Source: Sternotherus odoratus
Lineage: Eukaryota > Chordata > Testudines > Kinosternidae
NCBI GenBank assembly: GCA_032164245.1
Contig: JAVMKO010000001.1
Location: forward strand, 60,866,892-60,930,891
Direction: 5' to 3'
DNA: 64,000 nt
Both the position numbers and the translations under genes were made by a program. The first letter of the stretch is position 1. The number at the start of each line of letters is the position of its first letter. The notes under the pieces are model-generated. The model had not been told where the DNA came from. It was given only the letters and a program-made list of their open reading frames with translations, and ran no database searches. Below are positions 47,781 to 58,828 of this stretch, one piece after another.

Positions 47781-50009
47781 ACCCTCCTACTGTACCCCCA
47801 CCCCCACCACCAAATCAAGACATTTCATTCCACATGCTTCTCCTTCTGAGGAGTAGTTGAGAGAACAAACAACATGTGATTGAGTAGTCGCATTGCTTCC
47901 TGCACTACTGGAAGACACTCGGATACTACAGTGATGAATGCAGTATAAAAACTTATACAGAATAGAATGGAATTGTGGTGCTGTCACTTTATAATCTTGG
48001 CTAAAATTTTCAAAAGTGTGTCCCTGATTTTTGGTGCCTCCATTTTGGATGCCCAACTTTAAGTCCCCATAAGCTTGTTCCACTCCTGCTGGCCTCATTT
48101 GTGGCAATTTATGTGGATCAGTCTCACAGGTGCTGAGAAGGCCTTTCAGTCTGGATGCTTCATGGGTGGAGGTGTAGCAATGAAGCCTGTATGATGTCAT
48201 ATCATCATGCTCTTGCTCCCTGGATGTGTTGGAGGAGTGAGGTTTTGAATTATGAGGGGCCATTGTAGTTTTCTTATGTTGCCATAAATTTGTAATACTT
48301 TTTCCAGTTATTTTCTTCCTGATGAGATCAGCTTTTCTCTCTGAGTGGTTGTGGATGGCTCACTCAGTCAGTCTGCCTTTCTTCAACTTCCTCAAAGTAA
48401 TTCTCTTTTTTTTTTGTTTTACAAATTCCCACACAAAACTTTGATTGCTGGTACTTGGTATTTATTGCCTTTGAAAAGAATCATAAGGGTATTTTGCCGC
48501 CTTAGGCAAATGCTACTGGCATGATTCCTGAAGGCTCATAGGAATGGGGGAGATTTCAGATGGATGTAAATTTAAATAAAGTAGATTGGTTACTTGTCTG
48601 TTTTAAATTTGTCTGATTAAAAATTTTAGCTTTGCGGTACATGACCTAAAAATAAGTTCACCTACTCTCTTCTTAAGACATCTCTGAGAATAGAAATAAT
48701 TGGACTCCAATTAATATAATTTTTCTGACCGTGAATGACTCTGTAGTAACGTCTAGTTCATAAATCCTAGCAAAAATCCATTACAACCTGATTTTTTTCC
48801 ATAGGATAGAGTGACATAAAGCATGCATTAAGTCTTATTTCTTTGGTTCTGTTGATTTGTACCATGAAGGTTGTGCTTGTCCCTGGATTTACATATGGTG
48901 GACATACATAATGTTCATACAGCTATTACTAAATAAAATATCCCACAAATGCAGTGGAAGTATATGGTGGCATTAAATGTGATGAAGTATATGCTCTATG
49001 AATGAGTTTCCCCTACCTTTCAGAGCTTATTCTGTTCAAACTCTGGGGTGTCCTTTTGCTGCAACCTACAGGACTGTAAATGAATGAGGCTAGCTGTTTT
49101 GTGCGACATTGGAAAGTGACCTTTTCCCCAGAAACACTGCTTGAGTCATTGCTACGTTTGATGTATTTTTCAAAAACAGCAATATGCTGGGACTATAGTG
49201 CAATTGTGATACAGTATGTTTAACCAGCTTCCAGATCCTTGACTATAGACAAGCCACGAGCCCCTAAGCAGTAATTTTTCACTCACAACTCCTCTTTTTG
49301 AAATGATAGACCACTCTGGAGACTTGACTACACATCTATGGCTCTAAGATAGAAAGCATCTCTCTTCCTGCCATCTGCCCTGTGTTCACATACGTGTTTT
49401 CGACAATATTTGTACAATATCATGATAAAAGTCCTGGCTCTACTCCCATTGAGGTCAATGACACAATTGACTTCAGTGTGGACCAGGATCGAACCAATGG
49501 TAGCTTCCAGAGTTTCACCACAAAAACTGACCAGGAACACTTATAGAAAAGCTAATGACAATTCTATTGTCTCTTAACAAAGGTATATCATTGTCTGAAT
49601 ACCTTTATGCTAGATCCTTATAAAATGTTAGAAATCATGTTTTGGGGGATTAAGGATGGAATTTTCCAAAGTGTTTATCAACCATTAACTTTAATGAGAG
49701 ATGAGTTAGGCCAAGAGCAGTCTAGGCCTAAATGTAAATGAATGATCCAATTACACAAACATAACTGGAGTTCCAGAGAAATTAGACCCATCAAACATTT
49801 TCTTAGTGAATACATTTTGGTTCAATACCTTTATATTAGGAAAATAACCTCCGCTTCATAGTTTTGGCAGTGCACAATGATGTGAAGAGGACATTGAGAA
49901 GAAGAAGAGGGACTTTTGTTTCTGAAAGTGATGCACTTAAAGTGTAACTAGATCCCCTTTTCCCCCGGAGTCGTCTTATATTAATATAGTTATGTTTAAA
50001 ACTTTTATA
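47781..50009. other. No gene or element recognised
   Basis: A+T-rich. A 158-codon minus-strand frame (47787-48263) has no recognisable domain and no splice or promoter context; I take it as chance. Confidence 0.35.
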
Positions 50010-50190
50010 TACTGCTTTTTGTGTTCAAAAGCACCAATTAGTCCTCACAACCCCTGTGAAAAAAGTAAAGCAAATATAATCCTTGTTTTTACAGGTGGGA
50101 TATTTCATCCAGAAAGGTTAAGTAAATTGCCTAATGACACAAAGGGAGATATGGTCAGAGCTAATCTGGGAACTCAAAGGTTCTTTTTTC
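50010..50190 (-). mobile_element. MIR-like (CORE-SINE) fragment
   Basis: The plus strand shows AATTAGTCCTCACAACCCCT, TTTTTACAGGTGGGA, AGAAAGGTTAAGTAAATTGC and GGTCAGAGCTAATCTGGGAA, the reverse complement of MIR core and flank in the right order. Confidence 0.65.
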
Positions 50191-51482
50191 CCAGTCTTTT
50201 ACTGTGTTTGCTAGAACACAGTTCTTTCATACAAAATGCTTCTCAGAGTTATACAGTTTTAAAGATATTACTGGTCACTGCTGGACTATAGTGGTTTGGT
50301 TTGTGTTTATCCTTTTTGGTTGAAGCAATAGTTTAATTATGAACACAATTGGATTCACTGAAGGTAGAATATAACAACACTCCCTTTCAACAAAAATGTC
50401 CTGTTATTAGCCTGTTTGGTGTATAGTTAAATAGCAAAAGGTAGTAGGCAATGTTCATTATGATTGGTTCATATGATTCTGTAAAGTCAACAGTCATCTA
50501 GATATTTAAGCATATAATGGAATAGGCGCTCTTCTATGAAAGGAAGATATGTTTACTCTTCTCCTGCAACATATTGGTTCAGGGCACATTAATACAGCAG
50601 TACCATACAATAAATGCACAACATGCTGCTTGTGAAGTTTTTTTTTTTTTCAGTGCCATGCATTTTGTTTGACTTCAGAAAAATGCACATGCTGTGCATA
50701 TATTTATTTGAGTAGAATTCTCTGTTCTGATAAAAGGAAAAACAGGATATGAGGTTGGTAGTTTTTATCCATTTTTAGTGTAGTTTAGAATTCCAGGAAT
50801 TGACAATCAATATGTGCTTTGAAGGGAGGCATGACTGTATTGGGTGTCTGCAAAAATTTTACAGTACCATCTCTGTCTTGGGACTCTAATCCCTCAAGCA
50901 GGAAGACATGTAGAGACTGAATATGTTAAATGAGTTTCCTATTTTCTGAGCTTTGGAGGGACAATTTTCCACAGTATAAAACACTAGAGAGCCTGGAAGG
51001 TTAATAAATAATACATTTTAAAAGGGAGATGGAAAAAGGTAAATGAGTAGGATGGAACTTTGGGAGGAAGTATTGAAGTGTATTCAATACATAGCATAGC
51101 CATGAACCCATAAACTGAGACTGTGTTAACATCAGCACCATATAGCAGTCTAGGATGTCACAGCTCTGACTATCAATAGATTAAACTGATTTAACCCATT
51201 ATAGCTGGGTCGAATATGAGCAGCTATCTAGTTAAAGAAGTGATGGAGAAAGACATGAGAGACGGATCTGACTGTGGAAATTCTCTTGAGTGAATGTATC
51301 TTTGAGTAGGTTAGTGGGAAAGAAGGATCAAGCTTGGTTTGTTTTTTCCTTTTTGTACCAAGCTAGCCAAAGTTTTTAACAACCAATACATTTAACACTG
51401 GTCTGCATGTTGCATAGCTGAGAAAATTTCTGAAACAGCCCAAACTCTTTTGTCATCCCTGCATTCACACTGGAACCATTTC
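50191..51482. other. No gene or element recognised
   Basis: A+T-rich with a T-tract at about 50639-50651; nothing nameable. Confidence 0.4.
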
Positions 51483-51486
51483 ATCA

Positions 51487-51951
51487 TGTGGCAGGGTGGG
51501 CTTGACCCAGCCTGCCACCCCTTTAAGAGGGAGAAAAGCCCTCTGCAAACCCCCGGTGCAGAAAGCCTAATCAGCCACCTGGCTTGCAGGGCAATCAATT
51601 GTATGGGTTGCACCTGGCAGCCTCCTCTGGGGGATAAAAGGCTCACAGGAAGGAAGCCCGTGGTGGTGGTGGTTTGGAGCTAGTCAGAGCTGTGTGTTTG
51701 GAGCTAGTCAGAGCTGCGTGTTTGGAGCTGTTTAGAGCTGCGTGTTTGGAGTTGCATGTTAAGAGCTGGACTATATAGAGTCTGTAAAGCTGTAAGCTGT
51801 GGAGCTGAGCTATCAAGAGCTGTATGCTGAAGGACTGTACAAAGCTGTATATATTGGTGGTGGGGACTTGCACTGTGAATTAAAGAGCACTGTTTGGAGC
51901 AAAGGGTTTTCCTGCCTGTTCCTGAGAGGGGTGAGAGAGCGGTCTGTCACA
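51487..51951 (+). mobile_element. Solo LTR (465 bp) with 4-bp target duplication ATCA
   Basis: Begins TGTGGCAGGGTGGG and ends GGTCTGTCACA, the TG..CA form of retroviral LTRs. It is flanked by ATCA at 51483-51486 and 51952-51955. It has a TATA-like GGGATAAAAGG (51631-51641) and a poly(A)-signal variant ATTAAA (51889-51894) about 57 bases before the end, so U3, R and U5 can be placed on the plus strand. A 4-bp duplication is usual for gammaretrovirus-like (ERV1) elements. No internal retroviral sequence remains; the element was lost by recombination between its LTRs. It contains a short tandem repeat of TTTGGAGCTAGTCAGAGCTG type (about 51675-51760). Confidence 0.85.
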
Positions 51952-51955
51952 ATCA

Positions 51956-53668
51956 GCAATATTGGAAACTGTAAGTCCTGCAGAGTATGTCTGAGGAATT
52001 TTTGTCCTGATTCTTTGCTGCCTTATGCCATTTACACATGTGCAAACAGATTGCAAAAGAAAGTGTAAAATGATATTCCTGGAAGTGGAGAATTCTCCAT
52101 TTGTAGGTTTTTATGCATACTTTTGCACTCACTTTGTACTAGATTTACCCAGGTGTAAATGTTGTAAAGCAATGGAGAATCAGCCCTTGTGAATTTAACT
52201 GAAGGGCAAGATTTTAGTAATTTTATTTGACATTTGACTGGCTACATGTGCAGGGGTAGCAAGAAAGAACAGGATCATTTACCCACAGGTAGCAAATTAG
52301 TCATCAGCTGAAGTGTCAGGTAATTTTCCAGGGTAATTATTAAGCTTACTACAGTTGGTACGATAGTTGCTATAAGATTTGAAAATTTAAGTGTCATTAT
52401 CTAACATCCTTTTAAAATTTGAAACTGCAGATTATCCTCTTTTACAATTTAAACAAAGGATTGGATCATCTACAAATGTAACAGTTTATAATGCATGTTA
52501 TCGGAAACAGTCATTTCTTACCAGTTCCTCAGTTCTTTACATAATACATACACGTATTTTAAAAATCATAGTTTGTAACTGCCTTATTCCATTACCATAT
52601 AGAAAGTGTTTATCCTTTTTGTTTTTCACAGCATGAGTACATTTAGTAGGCAAGAATCATTTTAAACTGTTCTTAGAATCCTAACATTATACACTCAGTA
52701 AATTGCCTCCTTGTCACTGGATTTAATTTAACCACCTCAGAATTTCAGAAAAAAATATTGCAATTTTTAACTATTAACATTAATAACTATTCTAAATTAT
52801 TTAACATTTAAATTTATTTATTTCTAACCAATTAAATCCTTCACCAGTGTCCTTCCAAATTAATGTACTATGAATATAACCATGATTATTTTTCTTTTTC
52901 TAGCTAAATATTTAGTGAGACAAGACATTTTCCAAAAATTTGAACACTAAGGACTTTTATTTCTTTCACTCCCCTCTGTTGCAATCTCGTGCAAAGGCTT
53001 GAGTTTGAGATAATCATGGAGCAGTGCCAGGTTTTGATTTACAAGTCAAGAAGTCATTTTGTTTTGTGAAGTCTTCCGATGGATTTATTCAGATGGTGAT
53101 TAAGGCTCAGCTGGCAAGTAGAGTCTAAAATGTGAATTTTACACGCATAAACGAAAAGGTCAGAAGGTTACAATCTTCTCTTTCTGATCCCCTTTTCTGT
53201 CATATTTCTCCAAATTGTCACAATCTTTCTTAAGCTTCTGTGCTATGGCTTCCAGGATTCTAGGAAATTTTAGCTCAGTCTCTCCTCAAAACCATTGATT
53301 CTTCACCATGATTAGATTTCTCCCACAATTTTACTTCCATTTTCTACTCAGTGTCATTTCAAGTCACCTCAGAACTCTTAATCGTGTGTCGTACTCATCC
53401 CTGGAACCCCACGACACAATGAACTCACACCTCCCTGGTTCCTTCAAAACTGGCTAGCACTTGGCTCGCTCATGCCTCTCCCAATTGAAATGCATAGATA
53501 GGAGCAGCCTTTAACAGCTTGGGAATCACTTAAACCATGTTCTGGGGTGGGGTGAGGGGACTGGTGGGCTTGAGTTTTGCTCAAAGTCTTTCTGTGCTTT
53601 CCCCCAAACTTTATTCTAGAAGTTGGTACTGAAGAGAGGTGCTTTTGGTACCCTGTCTTTTTTTGCAA
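51956..53668. other. No gene or element recognised
   Basis: A+T-rich sequence; frames up to 89 codons without motif. Confidence 0.4.
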
Positions 53669-53934
53669 GGGCTGGTCTTCACTACAGGGGGGGATCGACT
53701 GAAGATACACTACTTCAGCCACGTAGGGTATCTTCAGCCGACTTACCTGCAATCCTCACGGCGCCGGCAGTTGGCGGCGCACTCCCCTGTCGACTCCAGC
53801 TTGCACCTCTGGGCAAGCTGGAGTTCTGGAGTTGACGGGGGCGCCGCTGGCGATCAGTTTATCATATCTTGATGAGATGTGATAAATCGATCTCCAAAAG
53901 ATCGACTGCTACCCACGGTAGTGAAGACAAACCC
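53669..53934 (+). mobile_element. Multi-hairpin MITE, copy E
   Basis: GGGCTGGTCTTCACTACAGG at the left, GTAGTGAAGACAAACCC at the right; flanks CAA and TAA, a 3-bp duplication with one change. The first palindrome is shortened here (GAAGATACACTACTTCAGCC..GGGTATCTTCAGCC), so one arm has lost about 15 bases. The GACTCCAGCTTG..CAAGCTGGAGT and TTTATCATATC..GATGTGATAAA pairs are kept. Confidence 0.85.
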
Positions 53935-54290
53935 TAAATGACCTAACATCTGAACAGTAAGGGCACTGACACGGTTACTAAGAAAATAGAGCCACAATAT
54001 GCAGAGGTGTTTAAGTATGCAAGTATCTGAGGAAGTTTTTATTAGCCCTTCAAGAATAACTGGTTTGTCAGCTCATCAGAGGTTCAGAAAAATCAGGAAA
54101 ACAAAAACATTTGGGGTTGAACAAAATGTTTCATTTTGATTTCATGCTTTTTATGTTTTATAAATGAAAATTGAAGAAAATGTCGAAACCAAGTCACTTT
54201 GGATCAAAATGGAAATGTTTCATATAGAAAATGTCAAAACAAAGCATTTACATTTTGTTAAAATTGTATTTGTTTTTATTTTTTTAAGAA
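53935..54290. other. No gene or element recognised
   Basis: Short A+T-rich spacer with repeated AAAATGTC-type strings near 54180 and 54230. Confidence 0.4.
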
Positions 54291-54570
54291 AAAAATTCAG
54301 CAAAGTTTAAAAGAGAGCTGGATAAATTCATGGAGGCTAAGTCCATAAATGGCTATTAGCCGGGATGTGTAATGAATGGTGTCCCTAGCCTCTGTCTGTC
54401 AGAGGGGGGTGATGGATGGCAGGAGAGAGATTGCTCGATCATACCTGTTAGGTTTACTCACTCCGGGGCACCTGGCATTGGCCACTGTCGGTAGACAGGA
54501 TGCTGGGCTAGATGGACCTTTGGTCTGACCCAGTATGGCCGTTCTTATGTTCTTATGTTATGTTCTTAAA
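54291..54570 (+). mobile_element. CR1 LINE 3' end
   Basis: The segment reads AAAGAGAGCTGGATAAATTC, 'GCCACTGTCGGTAGACAGGA', 'GGGCTAGATGGACCTTTGGT' and 'CTGACCCAGTATGGCCGTTC', then a tail of TTCTTATG repeats (54542-54567). This is the typical 3' end of reptile CR1, where reverse transcription is primed. It is severely 5'-truncated. It is among the better preserved CR1 pieces here. Confidence 0.9.
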
Positions 54571-55968
54571 TTTGACAGAAATTTGCTAAATGTTTTGGTT
54601 GACCCAAATCTGCATTTTTTGACTGAAACATTTTATAGCCACAATGTTCACTCAGTTCTAGTCACTATAGCAGATATCAGAATGAACAACTTGGGGGGGG
54701 GGATATAATTTTGCAATAAACTGGGCAGATCTAGAGAAGGGAAAGATTTAAAAAGGGGAAATGGAAGTTAAACCACTTGAGTACAGTAACTCGTGAGCTG
54801 AAGGTACGTGCACTATTCAAATAGCTAGCAAAAAAATACAAGACTCCACCTATAATCTAATCTGTCTAGATGCTTGTGTGTGTATATATAACTGTTGCAG
54901 CACATTGAGGAAAACTTTTCCATTCTAGGCTTATCTGAAGGATGAAGGGGAAATGAAAATCCATGAGTGATAAGGATACAGATTGTTTAGAAAGATATTG
55001 GAAGGAAAGTTTTAGAGATAACTAATACTCCAAATATACTATTATGTTCAGGTTTGGGTAAAAAATAAAACCGAGAAGAGAGATTCTGTCCCCAGAGCTC
55101 AAACAGATAGGTCTGTGAATTTAGTGGATAAAATTCTCTGAAATCCTTGGCATATTGTAACCCCCCTGCTCCTTCCTTTCCCTATAGTTAGGGAATGCAT
55201 AAAGGTCTCAACATCTAAGGATAGTATTCTTGCACTGCACAAAAGAGATAAGTGAAACCACATTTGGGATACTGTGCAGAATTCTGAACAAGAGCCTGCA
55301 TATCAACCCAAAAATAATTTCAAGATAATTCTTTACAATGCAAATAGATAGTACCTGGGATAAATAACTAATGACAGCGATAAAACAAATAGTGTAAATG
55401 TTTTAGTAAGTATAATTATTGTGAGTTACAGTAGCTAACCAGATTTGCTTTCCACTTGGAACTTCATGTGTTCCTGTTTTGTTGGTATTCGACTGAGGGC
55501 TGTGTGAGAGAGAGAGAACACTACCATATCCTATTTACTCTTCTTTGCAAGCAGTGATGCAAAGAGGTACCTTTTTATTATGTTTGACAAGTAATAACAA
55601 AAATCTGCCTTTTTAAAATTTAACAGCTTGTAAATTCCACAAAGGGTAAGTATATTAAGTTTTTATTGAGTAGGCATCCTTGCCTAGTAAATGAATCCAT
55701 TTCTTACAAGTGACGTTTTCTTGGATGGCAAAGATTGAATAAAATGTGAAGCAAACTAACCTGACTCTACAGTTATTCTACTATGTTCCTTTTGGGTAAG
55801 GTCAGTTGATTCTAGTCCAGCAGTTTTTGTACAACTAAGATTAAGTGAAGGAGGCCAGACTTTCCCTTACATCAAAGGAGAAGAATTAACGGTCTCCATA
55901 AGCTTATTATACTGAACAGTAGCAAAATAACCTAGCTGTGATTAATCAACTTTGCCAAATTGTCCTTC
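54571..55968. other. No gene or element recognised
   Basis: A+T-rich; G-tract near 54692-54700. Nothing nameable. Confidence 0.4.
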
Positions 55969-55973
55969 CCTCC

Positions 55974-56928
55974 TGTCAAGGCTGATTCCCCACTCTGGCA
56001 CTTTGAGTGAAGTAGGTGGGGGCCCACAAAGATTCTAAAATTAATACTGGCTACTCCAGGCTCGTATTAAACTCCCAAGGTTACAGCTTTTCTTTGACCT
56101 TGGATGGGCAGATGCTGCCACCACCCAGTTGCAAACCATCACCACCGCACACTCCCTTTGAGAACCCAGGAAGGAGCACTTGGGAATTCTTACCCTCAAA
56201 CCCCTACACACACACACACACTCTCCACCTCCAGGGGAGAGCTGAGAAAGAAAACCAAGAAAATCAGCTGTTTCCACCAGCTAATTAAACATGTGCATGA
56301 ACCTCTTAGGACACAAAAATCCAATCTTCTTATTTAAAAAAGTAAATTTGATTAAAAACATAAAGAAAGAAAATACATTTAAAAACTCAGACTATTGCTA
56401 GATTAAGAAAAAAACCCACTTATAAGGATTAAGCATCAAAATAACTTCCTTGAGTTCGTTTAAAGATTACAAGTAAAACAAAATCACCTAGAGTTAGCAC
56501 AGAGGAGTCCACAAGCATAAAAAATTAAAAGAGAACTCTACTCGCGTCTTCCTAGACATCTCCTGATCTACTTACATATCTGGGGTTTCAAATGAGTAGT
56601 TTCCAGGTATGACTTGATGATTTTTCATACCTGGCTCAAAGCTTCTTACAGCCTTGCTGTTATGTGGTGTGTCTTCTCTCTGGGAGAACAACCAGAGATA
56701 GACAAAAGGGGAGTCCTGTTTCAATTTTATAAAGTTTTAACCTTCCCATTGGCTCCTTTGACCAGGTGCCCACCCACTTCCCTTTACCTGTGCATACAGT
56801 CAGACTTTTTAACCCTTTGCAGGTAAAGGAAATAGAGAACTACTAATGGGAATTTTATAGCTAACTGATTGTCTGGGTGTCCATAAAAGATAGCTCACTT
56901 CCCCTACCCCCCCATCCCATTTATCACA
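55974..56928. mobile_element. Solo LTR (955 bp) with 5-bp target duplication CCTCC
   Basis: Begins TGTCAAGGCTGATTCCCCAC and ends CCATTTATCACA, with CCTCC on both sides (55969-55973 and 56929-56933). The sequence closely resembles an LTR I remember as common in turtles. The minus strand has a TATA-like AGCTATAAAATTCCC near its 5' end (about 56865-56851), which hints that the LTR may read on the minus strand. A 5-bp duplication is usual for ERV3/class III or Gypsy-type elements. No internal genes remain. A (CA)n run lies at about 56209-56221. Confidence 0.9.
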
Positions 56929-56933
56929 CCTCC

Positions 56934-57617
56934 TACCCCCATTTTACCTCTGAAGAGACTAGGTGAAATGTACAAAATTTGGGCAGCATAATTGCTTGCT
57001 ACTTGCTCATGAAGAGTTTCATTGGAACATTTGTAGTTCCAGACTTAAAATAAGTGAAGTAAAGGTACACATACAAATGATATATAAGCAAATTACTTTT
57101 AAAGCATATGGACTCTGTCTGATCCAAATCTCACTGAAATCAGTGGGAGTCTTTCCATTGGCTGGGAGCTGGAGCAAACCCAAACAAATTCAGTCTGGGG
57201 GGAAAAAAGGTGAACAAAGCACGTCACGTGTACTATAAGAAGACTATTTAATAAATTAATATAAATAGGTTTAACAACAAAAATAGATTTCATAGCAATG
57301 GGGAGAGTCTCACTGACTTAACAAGGACTACCTGGTGGGCATAAAGGTCCATTCATCCAGGTCCATTTGTAGGATGGGGCCAAAGCAAGATTACTGTTTT
57401 CATCCGGAACCTGAACTTGTATGATTGTTTTAATTGCACAATATAAAATCTTAATTCCGTACACATTGCTGACAAGACATCTGATCTATTATGACAGCAA
57501 TATCAAATGGTGAACTTTTCAGGGACAGTAATATATATGATGACAAGACATCATCTGATCTTTAATGTGTACTGAAATAAGTTGTTATATATAATATGAG
57601 AAAGAGACACTTTGTAG
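56934..57617. other. No gene or element recognised
   Basis: A+T-rich sequence; a 91-codon frame has no motif. Confidence 0.4.
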
Positions 57618-57619
57618 TA

Positions 57620-58405
57620 CAGTAAAACCTCCATTTAACGGACTAATTTGGGCGAGGAGGTGTCCGTTAAATCAAAAAGTCCATTATTTAATTTTTAAAA
57701 AAAATGAGCTGTCGGAGCAGCAGCCCACCCGCCACAGGGTCGGGGCGGCAGCTCCGCAGCCCGCCCGCTGCTGGGACCCGGGCGGCAGCCGGGAACCGTC
57801 AGCCAGCCCGCCCTGGTCCCGGCTGCTGGGACCCGGGCGGCAGCCGGGAGCCGTCAGCCAGCCCGCCCGGGTCCCGGCTGCTGGGACCCGGGCGGCAGCC
57901 GGGAGCCGTCAGCCAGCCCGCCCGGGTCCCGGCTGCTGGGACCCGGGCGGCAGCCGGGAGCCGTCAGCCAGCCCGCCCGGGTCCCGGCTGTTGAGACCCG
58001 GGCGGCAGCCGGGAACCGGCAGCCAGCCCGCCCTGGTCCCGGCTGCTGGGACCCGGCTGCTGGGACCCGGGCGGCAGCCGGGAGCCGTCAGCCAGCCCAC
58101 CCGGGTCCCGGCTGTTGAGACCCGGGCGGCAGCCAGGACCCGGCAGCCAGCCCGCCCTGGTCCCGGCTGCTGGGACCCGGGCAGCAGGTGGGAGCCATCA
58201 GCCAGCCAGCCCACCCGCTGCCGTCACCTGGGTGACAGCCGGGAGCCGTCAGCCAGCCCACCCGCTGCTGTGACCCAGGCGGCAGCCGGGAGCCGGCAGC
58301 CAGCCCGCGAGAAATGGATTTCGGATGCATCAGACTTGCTCAGAAATTTTGTCCGTTGCATCCGAAGTCCGTTAAATCGAGGTCCGTTAAATCGAGGGTT
58401 TACTG
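57620..58405. mobile_element. Pogo/Tigger-like non-autonomous element with TA duplication
   Basis: The ends are inverted repeats: CAGTAAAACCTCCATTTAAC at the left and, reverse-complemented at the right, CAGTAAACCCTCGATTTAAC. Both are flanked by TA (57618-57619 and 58406-58407). This end sequence and the TA target are typical of the pogo/Tigger branch of Tc1/mariner. The interior is a G+C-rich minisatellite and no transposase is present. The right end has the GTCCGTTAAATCGAGG motif twice in tandem (58370-58397) plus a diverged third one (GTCCGTTGCATCCGA), so the terminal motif itself has been duplicated. Confidence 0.9.
57765..58310. repeat. 55-bp G+C-rich minisatellite inside the pogo-like element
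   Basis: GGGACCCGGGCGGCAGCCGG recurs at 57773, 57828, 57883, 57938, 57993 (G(A)GACCC variant), 58048, 58062, 58117 and 58172. The spacing is 55 bases except for one 14-base step, a partial unit. About nine units are recognisable. Because 55 is not a multiple of 3, open frames run through in all three phases; the 264-codon plus-strand frame is an artefact of this. Confidence 0.95.
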
Positions 58406-58452
58406 TACCTCCATTTTATGATACTTGGTACAATACCAGATGTGTTTTAGAG

Positions 58453-58820
58453 CAGTGGTCCCCAACCCCCGGTCCGCGGACCGGTACCGGTCCGTGGTGC
58501 ATTCGGTACTGGTCTGCGGCCGCGTTCCCCTCCGTCCCGCCCCTTCCGCTTCCGGCCGCTTCCGCTTCCGGCCCCGCCTTCCCTTCCGGTGCGGCAAGAG
58601 TTCCGCTTTTTTCGGCTTTTCCGCCATTTTTCTGCGGCTTTTCGGCGGACATGCAAGATCCCGCCGCGCCGAAACGTAAAAAAATAAAGATAAGCTACAA
58701 AATTCTGCGGGTTTTCGGCGGACATACAATGGTCCGCCGCACCGCACAGAGACCCCGGGCCGCAAGCATTACTAGGACGCATTGACCGGTCCGCGGTGAA
58801 CAAAAGGTTGGGGACCACTG
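58453..58820. mobile_element. Non-autonomous hAT element (368 bp) with perfect 8-bp duplication
   Basis: Left end CAGTGGTCCCCAACC; right end GGTTGGGGACCACTG, a perfect inverted repeat. TTTTAGAG flanks both sides (58445-58452 and 58821-58828). The interior is G+C-rich, with a palindrome around GGTCCGCGGACCGGTACCGG near the left end and CCGCTTCCGG repeats. A plus-strand start at 58650 gives 'MQDPAAPKRKKIKISYK' and runs to 58785. It has a basic KRKK stretch and could be a remnant of the transposase N-terminus; this is uncertain. The perfect duplication suggests a fairly young insertion. Confidence 0.95.
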
Positions 58821-58828
58821 TTTTAGAG

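Noticed and set aside
47787..48263. 158-codon minus-strand open frame
   Set aside because: No domain, signal or splice context; length is possible by chance in 64 kb of six frames.
57991..58785. 264-codon plus-strand open frame
   Set aside because: It runs through the 55-bp minisatellite, the pogo-like end and the hAT element; it is open because the repeat lacks stops, not because it codes.
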